Assembly: GCA_002428055.1 (NCBI GenBank)
Contig: DIZY01000026.1
Coordinates: 1-12,104, forward strand
Length of the DNA stretch: 12,104 nucleotides
Source: Helicobacteraceae bacterium UBA6016
Lineage (GTDB): Bacteria > Campylobacterota > Campylobacteria > Campylobacterales > UBA6016
Reading direction: 5' to 3'
The translations under genes and the position numbers were made by a program. Of the stretch, positions 8,647-12,020 are shown piece by piece. Each line of letters starts with the position of its first letter. Position 1 is the stretch's first letter. Under the pieces are notes generated by a model. It ran no database searches, had not been told where the DNA came from, and saw only the letters and a list, made by a program, of their open reading frames with translations.

Positions 8647-8759
8647 AAATTATTTTAGTAGCCATACTCGGTGCATTTTTATTCACTGGATGTATCGGCA
8701 AAATAGTCTCAGCGCCATTTAAGGTAGCCGGAGAGGTTATTGACATAGTATTACCATAG
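8643..8759 (+). CDS. 38-residue putative lipoprotein
   Basis: This 39-codon frame starts at an ATG overlapping the methyltransferase stop as ATGA and ends TAG. It encodes a basic start (MK), a hydrophobic core IILVAILGAFLF, and FTGC with C17 as lipobox cysteine, although position -3 is F rather than L. The mature part would be only about 22 residues, with an amphipathic look (IVSAPFKVAGEVIDIVLP). The ribosome site AAGGA at about 8631–8635 lies 8 bases upstream. The coupling to the operon and the coherent signal peptide make it a credible gene despite its size. I know of no function. It is encoded in the same operon as lgt, the enzyme that would modify it. Confidence 0.75.
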   Translation: MKIILVAILGAFLFTGCIGKIVSAPFKVAGEVIDIVLP

Positions 8760-8780
8760 CAACTAAGCTCGTTAGTCAAT

Positions 8781-8804
8781 TGCTATATTAAAAAAATTAA
8801 AGGA
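8781..8804 (+). promoter_or_regulatory. Extended -10 promoter and ribosome site for yjdM
   Basis: TGCTATATT at 8781–8789 is a TGn-extended -10 box with one mismatch to TATAAT. No convincing -35 hexamer lies upstream, as is common in Campylobacterota. A start point near 8796 is expected. AAAGGA at 8799–8804 sits 5 bases before the yjdM ATG. The 50-base gap breaks the run of ATGA-coupled genes, so yjdM probably has its own transcript. Confidence 0.5.
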
Positions 8805-8809
8805 ATAAA

Positions 8810-9148
8810 ATGAGCGATAAACTACCAAATTGCCCAAAATGTAACTCTGAATATACATACGAAGACGGCGCCCTGCTAATATGTCCGGAGTGCGCTCACG
8901 AGTGGAGTAAAGACGCCAAGAGCGAGAGTGACGAACTAATAGTAAAAGACGCCAACGGCAATGTACTCAAAGAGGGCGACATGGTCACGGTCATCAAAGA
9001 CCTAAAAGTAAAAGGCTCTTCGAGCGGTATCAAAATAGGCACAAAAATTAAAATAATGCGCTTGACTGAGGGCGACCACAATATCGACTGCAAAGTGGAT
9101 GGTATAGGAGCTATGGGGCTAAAATCGGAGTTTGTGAAGAAGGTCTAA
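8810..9148 (+). CDS. yjdM: YjdM (formerly PhnA), zinc-ribbon protein
   Basis: The 112-residue protein matches the E. coli YjdM/PhnA family closely in length and motifs. An N-terminal zinc ribbon has C8, C11, C25 and C28 (NCPKCNSEYTYEDG, then LLICPECAHEW). The linker SDELIVKDANGN and the SH3-like C-terminal domain follow, with IKDLKVKGSSS and EGDHNIDCKVDG. The older name implies phosphonate use, but that link is weak and the true role is not established; no phosphonate genes are nearby. It is the last + strand gene before a convergent toxin-antitoxin module. Confidence 0.93.
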   Translation: MSDKLPNCPKCNSEYTYEDGALLICPECAHEWSKDAKSESDELIVKDANGNVLKEGDMVTVIKDLKVKGSSSGIKIGTKIKIMRLTEGDHNIDCKVDGIGAMGLKSEFVKKV

Positions 9149-9159
9149 ATAAAACTTTG

Positions 9160-9190
9160 CGAGAAAGGAAGCTTCTAATTTCCTATCTCG
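9160..9190. terminator. Possible bidirectional terminator between yjdM and the PIN gene
   Basis: CGAGAAAGGAA (9160–9170) pairs with TTCCTATCTCG (9180–9190) around a 9-base loop, an 11-bp stem with one A·A mismatch. It lies between two convergent genes and overlaps the last codons and stop of the PIN gene. No long T tract follows on either strand, so intrinsic termination is plausible but unproven. Confidence 0.4.
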
Positions 9191-9584
9191 TCCCGACGAC
9201 CTCTATCTCGCCTACATAAAACGACTTATCATTTGTGGCTATCAAATCGCACCTGTTTTGCAAGGCGCAGACATATTGGAGCACATCTTCCATATCGCAA
9301 GGTTGTGTGCTTTTGGTAATTACAAGAGCCTCTTTTATGGTGTTCATATCTATCGGTAGCACACTTACAAATGTCAAAATTTTTTCCAGTTCGCCTACTA
9401 TTCTTTCTTTGGATAGTTTTTTGGCGCCCACATAATACACGGTGGTAAAAATATCGCAACTAGTAAATAGCTCGTCACCGTTTTTGATATACCCCGCAAT
9501 AACTGATTTTGTACGCTCGACGCTCCCTCTGTCATTGTCTATTAAATCCAAAATGATATTCGCATCCAAAAACACTTTACGCAT
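9183..9584 (-). CDS. PIN-domain toxin (VapC-like ribonuclease)
   Basis: PIN-domain toxins are Mg-dependent ribonucleases, usually cutting tRNA or other RNA when freed from their antitoxin. This 133-residue protein has the N-terminal acidic motif FLDANIILDL (D7), a central DMEDVLQY (D97, E99, D100) and a C-terminal TNDKSF (D119). These positions are the usual acidic metal-binding sites of the fold. Its start overlaps the end of the upstream antitoxin gene by 8 bases, standard for coupled antitoxin-toxin pairs. The frame is intact with no sign of decay. The RNA target cannot be told from the sequence. Confidence 0.85.
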   Translation of the reverse strand: MRKVFLDANIILDLIDNDRGSVERTKSVIAGYIKNGDELFTSCDIFTTVYYVGAKKLSKERIVGELEKILTFVSVLPIDMNTIKEALVITKSTQPCDMEDVLQYVCALQNRCDLIATNDKSFYVGEIEVVGTR

Positions 9585-9831
9585 CAGATAGTTCCGCTTT
9601 TATTTGTCCATAAGAGTTGCCGCCTAGTTCATAGCTACCGAGAAGCTCCAATGCTTTTAGTTTTTTATCTATTTGTATCTTTTTATTTTCGCCGATTAGC
9701 TCATTGTATCTGTCGATACTGATGATTACCGCAAAAGGTTTATCCCTTTTTGTGAGAAGCAACTCTTCCTCATTTACCCTGTCAAGTAGGTGAATTTGTT
9801 GTTTTATTTGTGTGGATGTAATGGTTAGCAT
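9577..9831 (-). CDS. Phd/YefM-like antitoxin
   Basis: The 84-residue protein begins with a short strand-helix pattern (MLTITSTQIKQQIHLLDRV), then LLLTKRDKPFAVIISIDRYNEL, the typical Phd/YefM DNA-binding fold with the conserved K-x-x-KPxAV-type stretch. The C-terminal half, rich in charged residues, would be the toxin-binding tail. It precedes and overlaps the PIN toxin gene, so the two form one module. A GGAG ribosome site at 9843–9840 is 8 bases before the ATG. Antitoxins of this fold usually repress their own promoter together with the toxin, and palindromes over its -10 box fit that. Confidence 0.85.
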   Translation of the reverse strand: MLTITSTQIKQQIHLLDRVNEEELLLTKRDKPFAVIISIDRYNELIGENKKIQIDKKLKALELLGSYELGGNSYGQIKAELSDA

Positions 9832-9854
9832 GGCATACTCTCCAAATTGTCTAT

Positions 9855-9890
9855 TTGTACAATTGTATCATTATCCCATTGTAGAGTCAA
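9855..9890 (-). promoter_or_regulatory. Promoter and probable operator of the Phd/PIN module
   Basis: On the - strand, TTGACT (9890–9885) and TACAAT (9867–9862) are spaced by exactly 17 bases, and TGA directly before the -10 extends it. The predicted start is near 9855, giving a leader of about 24 bases with GGAG. Two overlapping perfect palindromes, TTGTACAA (9855–9862) and ACAATTGT (9859–9866), cover the -10 and start point. ATTGT recurs on the + strand at 9846, 9862 and 9878, every 16 bases. Autorepression by the antitoxin is inferred. Confidence 0.65.
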
Positions 9891-10069
9891 CGCATATAAG
9901 CCTAAAATGATTTTTTGGAGACCCCGATAGCGGCTTGGTGTCTTGATGGTGTTCTGTCGGATTCTGGGCTATTTCGTCAAAAGCATCAAGCGCTCTTTTT
10001 GCAAAAATCCCTGTTTTGCTTTTGCAAAAATTTGATTACAACCTTGTGATACCTGACCTCATACGCCAA
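9871..10069 (-). pseudogene. RelE/ParE-like toxin relic, frameshifted and truncated
   Basis: Reading from a TTG at 10069, which overlaps the antitoxin's stop, gives LAYEVRYHKVVIKFLQKQNRDF and then a wrong-frame stop at 9988–9986. Dropping one T from the T5 run at 10007–10003 restores a long frame: AKRALDAFDEIAQNP, then KPLSGSPKNHFRL, to a TAA at 9873–9871. The joined 65 residues follow the RelE/ParE toxin pattern of helix-rich start, a P-L-x-G segment and an FRL strand. The family's usual next segment (VGDYRVIYEI-like) is missing. The sequence departs near 9900, 10 bases before the -35 box of the Phd/PIN promoter. The toxin is almost certainly inactive as it stands. The family call is from pattern, not a search. 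Confidence 0.7.
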
Positions 10070-10265
10070 GTATGCTTCTCGCTTCTTTTGATGAGAGCGT
10101 GTTCTTATCGTCTAGTTCTTTAATAGCCGTTTTGTATTGTTTTTCGTTTTCGGCTGTATAGATAGTGTCGTCTTTTACAAACCTCTCCAAAAACTCTTTT
10201 AGCTTATCGGCAGAGTTTGAAAAGTAGCTCTCTACCTGCGGATTGTCTATAGTTATAGCCAACAT
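10059..10265 (-). CDS. Small antitoxin-like protein paired with the RelE relic
   Basis: From the ATG at 10265 the protein has 68 residues, charged and helical (MLAITIDNPQVESYF, then KLKEFLERFVKDD, ending SSKEARSILGV). AAGGA at 10277–10273 sits 7 bases before this ATG and a good -10 box lies farther upstream. A TTG at 10286 would add seven residues, but it would place the ribosome site inside the gene. It directly precedes and overlaps the toxin relic, so it is probably that module's antitoxin. I do not recognise a DNA-binding fold. If the toxin is dead, this gene may be an orphan or may still neutralise related toxins. Confidence 0.7.
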   Translation of the reverse strand: MLAITIDNPQVESYFSNSADKLKEFLERFVKDDTIYTAENEKQYKTAIKELDDKNTLSSKEARSILGV

Positions 10266-10287
10266 TTCAAAATCCTTTTTTGCCAAA

Positions 10288-10296
10288 ATTATAACA
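10288..10296 (-). promoter_or_regulatory. Extended -10 promoter of the orphan antitoxin
   Basis: TGTTATAAT on the - strand (10296–10288) is a perfect extended -10. The start point would be near 10281, leaving a leader of about 16 bases that contains the AAGGA ribosome site. No -35 box is clear. The same TGnTATAAT form precedes the three small membrane-protein genes farther right, but those lack the leader. Confidence 0.65.
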
Positions 10297-10441
10297 CAAA
10301 AACAAAATCGTATTTTGAAGCTTTTATTAGATGATAGACTGGCAGTTTATTTACCAATACCTTACCTCTCTCGCAATAGTGGCTAGAAAAATAGCCTATC
10401 CCCGTTTTCAACACAACAGAGTAAGGGAAAGCAAAAGATTA

Positions 10442-10531
10442 TTTTTTGCGAGAACTAAGCATTATGTGAAGTGGAAGAGAAATAGAGAAATTAAGGAAAA
10501 AATAAGGAAAGACCCATTTTGGGGTCTTTTT
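10442..10531. repeat. Spacer repeat copy A
   Basis: The core at 10460–10501 is 42 bases identical to copies B (10949–10990) and D (11912–11953). The start (TTTTTTGCGAGAA) resembles the start of D. This copy ends in a different hairpin, AAAGACCC/GGGTCTTT, in place of GTGCCTGACAC. It separates the toxin-antitoxin region from the first membrane-protein cassette. Confidence 0.85.
10508..10531. terminator. Intrinsic terminator, probably bidirectional
   Basis: AAAGACCC (10508–10515) and GGGTCTTT (10522–10529) form a perfect 8-bp stem with a 6-base loop; TTTTT at 10527–10531 follows on the + strand. On the - strand it starts at the stop codon of the 34-residue micro-gene, so it would end cassette 1 transcripts, with a U-rich tail downstream. 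Confidence 0.75.
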
Positions 10532-10634
10532 AAATCCAATCAGCTATTTTCCAATGTCTTTTAACGGCTAAAAAACCTATAATAGCAGCAAATACAAAAC
10601 CTAATGGTATTATTAAAATTCCTATTTCACTCAT
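10530..10634 (-). CDS. 34-residue single-TM microprotein (cassette 1)
   Basis: The frame starts at the ATG 10634–10632 and ends TAA. AAAGGA at about 10646–10641 is 6 to 7 bases upstream. It encodes a short acidic start (MSEIG), one hydrophobic segment (ILIIPLGFVFAAIIGFLAV) and a basic, tryptophan-bearing tail (KRHWKIADWI). It overlaps the end of the two-TM gene by 8 bases. The same order and size recur in two more cassettes, which is the main support for a gene this small. Function is unknown. Confidence 0.6.
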   Translation of the reverse strand: MSEIGILIIPLGFVFAAIIGFLAVKRHWKIADWI

Positions 10635-10878
10635 CGGATATCCTTTCAAGATTTCTCGTCCATAGATTCATCTTTACATAGGTCACAAAGATTGCTATAG
10701 AAACGAATATAAAAATAGCGGCAAATACATATCCAACAATATTTGAATCTGCTATGTACTTTAGTGCATATGTACCAAACGCCCCACCAATTGCTAGCAA
10801 AATAATCAACTTCTTATAAAGTGAGTCAATAAGTTTGGCAACAATATCGGCTTTGTCTTTTCGTTCTTGTAATGTCAT
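10627..10878 (-). CDS. Two-TM small membrane protein (cassette 1)
   Basis: From the ATG at 10878 the protein has 83 residues. A charged N-terminal helix (TLQERKDKADIVAKLIDSLYKK) is followed by hydrophobic segments at about 23–40 and 47–67 and a charged tail ending RISDE. A longer frame from a start at 10929 would run through the promoter and is rejected. The size and layout equal those of the other two cassette proteins, but the sequence has diverged strongly from them. The promoter places the transcript start at the ATG, so the mRNA should be leaderless. I do not recognise a family. Confidence 0.75.
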   Translation of the reverse strand: MTLQERKDKADIVAKLIDSLYKKLIILLAIGGAFGTYALKYIADSNIVGYVFAAIFIFVSIAIFVTYVKMNLWTRNLERISDE

Positions 10879-10884
10879 GCATGG

Positions 10885-10913
10885 ATTATAGCAGATGTCT
10901 GTTTGTAAGGCAA
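10885..10913 (-). promoter_or_regulatory. Leaderless-type promoter of cassette 1
   Basis: TGCTATAAT on the - strand (10893–10885) is a perfect extended -10, with TTGCCT (10913–10908) as a -35 at exactly 17 bases. Six bases separate the -10 from the ATG at 10878, so the A of ATG is the expected +1. Confidence 0.65.
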
Positions 10914-10930
10914 GATAAGAAAATAGCATG

Positions 10931-11027
10931 ATTTTTAAAGAGAATGGGCATTATGTGAAGTGGAAGAGAAATAGAGAAATTAAGGAAAAAGTAAGAAAAG
11001 TTTCAGAAGGGTGCCTGACACCCTTTT
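10931..11027. repeat. Spacer repeat copy B
   Basis: The stretch 10940–11005 is identical over 66 bases to copy D (11903–11968). The leading TTTTTAAAGAGAATGGGCA is shared with copy C. It ends in AAGGGTG-CCTGA-CACCCTT. A 34-codon + strand frame from ATG 10928 (MIFKENGHYVKWKRN and on, ending GCLTPFS) spans the whole unit, without a good ribosome site. Confidence 0.9.
11005..11027. terminator. GTGCCTGACAC hairpin of copy B
   Basis: AAGGGTG (11007–11013) and CACCCTT (11019–11025) form a perfect 7-bp stem with loop CCTGA; a G·U and an A·T pair extend it to 11005/11027. It lies just past the stop of the 30-residue micro-gene on the - strand, so it probably ends cassette 2 transcripts. U tracts are short on both sides. 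Confidence 0.6.
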
Positions 11028-11028
11028 C

Positions 11029-11121
11029 CTAACGCTGAAACTCTTCCTTCCACGGTTGGGCAATCCAAAACAATACAACAATACAACAAGCACCAACTGC
11101 TATTGCTATAGCTTCAATCAT
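11029..11121 (-). CDS. 30-residue single-TM microprotein (cassette 2)
   Basis: The ATG at 11121–11119 overlaps the two-TM gene's stop as ATGA. The peptide has an acidic start (MIEA), one hydrophobic segment (IAIAVGACCIVVLFWIA) with two adjacent cysteines, and a polar tail QPWKEEFQR. A GGATGG-like purine stretch precedes the start. It ends TAG, next to the spacer hairpin. Support comes from the same position, size and topology as in cassettes 1 and 3. Function is unknown. Confidence 0.55.
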   Translation of the reverse strand: MIEAIAIAVGACCIVVLFWIAQPWKEEFQR

Positions 11122-11372
11122 AATACACCATCCATTTCTTGAATAATTTTTTTTATTTCCCGCTCAAGAGATTTAAGCTTATATCCAATGCCACCTATTG
11201 CAATTGCGCCAATCAAAAGCAACCATAAAACAACAAACGGCTTCTCTCCAGAAATAACAGCATAAACAAGAGCCGCCATTCCAGTCAACAGTGCAAGCAG
11301 GGCGGTAAAATACCTATCTTGTAATGTTTTTAAATAACTATACTCATACTCTAATTTATCTTTTTTGCTCAT
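11118..11372 (-). CDS. Two-TM small membrane protein (cassette 2)
   Basis: From the ATG at 11372 the protein has 84 residues: charged N-terminal helix MSKKDKLEYEYSYLKTLQDR, hydrophobic segments at about 22–41 and 46–64, then a charged helix (KLKSLEREIKKIIQEMDGVL). It aligns without gaps to the cassette 3 protein, with about 29 of 84 residues identical by hand count. Shared parts include MSKKD at the start and VYAVI-[ST]-G-[ED]-KP at 36–45, the loop between the membrane segments. A frame extended to 11405 would begin at a TTG upstream of the promoter and is rejected. The mRNA is predicted leaderless. Function is unknown. Confidence 0.8.
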   Translation of the reverse strand: MSKKDKLEYEYSYLKTLQDRYFTALLALLTGMAALVYAVISGEKPFVVLWLLLIGAIAIGGIGYKLKSLEREIKKIIQEMDGVL

Positions 11373-11378
11373 GAGGAA

Positions 11379-11387
11379 ATTATAACA
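11379..11387 (-). promoter_or_regulatory. Leaderless-type promoter of cassette 2
   Basis: TGTTATAAT on the - strand (11387–11379) is a perfect extended -10, with exactly six bases (TTCCTC) before the ATG at 11372. No ribosome site exists between them and no good -35 lies at 17 bases. The expected +1 is the A of the ATG. Confidence 0.65.
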
Positions 11388-11410
11388 CAAAAGAAGAAAA
11401 CGCAAGATTG

Positions 11411-11487
11411 TTTTTTAAAGAGAATGGGCACTATGTTATTGAAAGAAAATATTAAGGAAAAGCATAAAATAGTGCCTGACACCCTTT
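11411..11487. repeat. Spacer repeat copy C, degenerate
   Basis: It starts like copy B (TTTTTAAAGAGAATGGGCA) but then has several small deletions and changes through the core. The hairpin keeps only the GTG/CAC stem around CCTGA (11472–11482), then CCTTTTC. The peptide frame seen in A, B and D is broken by an early stop here. It follows cassette 3 and precedes the promoter of cassette 2 on the - strand. Confidence 0.75.
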
Positions 11488-11494
11488 TCTCTCT

Positions 11495-11590
11495 TTATAT
11501 TTTTTTCCAACCTGTAGCGTCATGTTTTGCCACCCATACAAGTATTCCCAATGCTGCAGTAGCAACCAAAACTGCGACTATATCTACCAT
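11495..11590 (-). CDS. 31-residue single-TM microprotein (cassette 3)
   Basis: AAAAGGAG at about 11605–11598 is a strong ribosome site before the ATG at 11590, and the upstream gene's stop is one base away. The peptide has an acidic start (MVDI), one hydrophobic segment (VAVLVATAALGILVWVA) and a polar tail KHDATGWKKI with a tryptophan. Of the three complete micro-genes this has the best initiation signal. Topology matches the other two, with little sequence identity. Function is unknown. Confidence 0.65.
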   Translation of the reverse strand: MVDIVAVLVATAALGILVWVAKHDATGWKKI

Positions 11591-11591
11591 T

Positions 11592-11846
11592 TTAGAGCTC
11601 CTTTTCTAAATCATCTAGTTTTGTTTCTAAATCAGATTCAATTTTTTTATAATATAGTGCTATCGGCATAGTAGCAAGTAGCCCTATGATTGCAATAAAA
11701 AGTATATACAATGGTTTATCGCCAGTAATAACTGCATATACCAAAATAATAATAGCCGATACCAAACTAAGTAGAACATAAAACCAATCTTTTCGTTTCT
11801 CACGAAGTAAATCTATCTCTTTGTTTAGCCTATCTTTTTTGCTCAT
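11592..11846 (-). CDS. Two-TM small membrane protein (cassette 3)
   Basis: The 84-residue protein begins MSKKDRLNKEIDLLREKRKD, a charged helix. Hydrophobic segments lie at about 21–41 and 46–65, and the tail (KKIESDLETKLDDLEKEL) has heptad-like leucines suggesting a coiled coil. It is a clear paralogue of the cassette 2 protein, equal in length and ungapped. N-terminus and tail probably lie on the same side of the membrane with a short GDKP-type turn between the segments. It begins six bases after a perfect -10 box, predicting leaderless translation. I cannot assign a role. Confidence 0.8.
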   Translation of the reverse strand: MSKKDRLNKEIDLLREKRKDWFYVLLSLVSAIIILVYAVITGDKPLYILFIAIIGLLATMPIALYYKKIESDLETKLDDLEKEL

Positions 11847-11852
11847 AGCGAA

Positions 11853-11861
11853 ATTATATCA
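11853..11861 (-). promoter_or_regulatory. Leaderless-type promoter of cassette 3
   Basis: TGATATAAT on the - strand (11861–11853) is a perfect extended -10, followed by exactly six bases (TTCGCT) and the ATG at 11846. The upstream - strand sequence is T-rich without a clear -35, as in other Campylobacterota promoters. Confidence 0.65.
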
Positions 11862-11892
11862 AAAAATGAAAGAATAAAAACAAAAAGAGGTA

Positions 11893-11994
11893 TTTATTTT
11901 TTGAGAATGGGCATTATGTGAAGTGGAAGAGAAATAGAGAAATTAAGGAAAAAGTAAGAAAAGTTTCAAAAAGGTGCCTGACACCCCCTTTTTT
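11893..11994. repeat. Spacer repeat copy D
   Basis: The stretch 11903–11968 is identical to copy B over 66 bases. The end is GGTG-CCTGA-CACC (11973–11985) flanked by A5 upstream and CCC then T6 downstream. The + strand peptide frame (ENGHYVKWKRNREIKEKVRK) is open here as in B. Confidence 0.9.
11968..11994. terminator. GTGCCTGACAC hairpin of copy D, bidirectional terminator
   Basis: GGTG/CACC around CCTGA, with A5 (11968–11972) before and T6 (11989–11994) after, gives a short hairpin with a U run on either strand. On the - strand it follows the stop of the last micro-gene, and on the + strand it ends the repeat. Confidence 0.6.
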
Positions 11995-12020
11995 ATTTTT
12001 GTATTCTTTGACCCTGGGTC

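Larger units (their letters stand above)
10331..10564 (+). other. Doubtful + strand ORF running through spacer copy A
   Basis: This 77-codon frame is very basic in its second half (HYVKWKRNREIKEKIRK). That stretch is encoded by the spacer repeat and recurs in frame in copies B and D. After it the frame reads straight through a terminator hairpin (KDPFWGLF) and into the antisense of a - strand micro-gene, so at least the C-terminus is probably not real. No good ribosome site precedes the ATG. It could be the 3' remnant of an older gene from which the repeats derive, or a chance frame. I do not recognise the protein. Confidence 0.2.

Noticed and set aside
8760..8784. Hairpin AACTAA/TTAGT with AGCA/TGCT arms after the lipoprotein gene
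   Set aside because: The stem is interrupted by a four-base bulge and is not followed by a T run, so it is a weak terminator candidate at best.
10381..10396. GGCTA/TAGCC hairpin in the gap before spacer A
   Set aside because: The stem is only 5 bp with no T run or positional link to a gene. The remainder of 10297–10441 shows nothing else that I can identify apart from the doubtful + strand frame.
10879..10929. N-terminal extension of the cassette 1 two-TM protein to 10929
   Set aside because: It would translate through the -35 and -10 boxes; the ATG at 10878 gives the same protein size as the paralogues.
11424..11609. 61-codon + strand frame across spacer C
   Set aside because: It is antisense to the cassette 3 micro-gene, begins inside the degenerate spacer and has no ribosome site; its hydrophobic stretch is the mirror of the micro-gene.
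10442..11994. CRISPR array
   Set aside because: The repeats are too long and are spaced by about 390–400 bases holding genes, with one degenerate copy; there are no short uniform spacers or cas genes.
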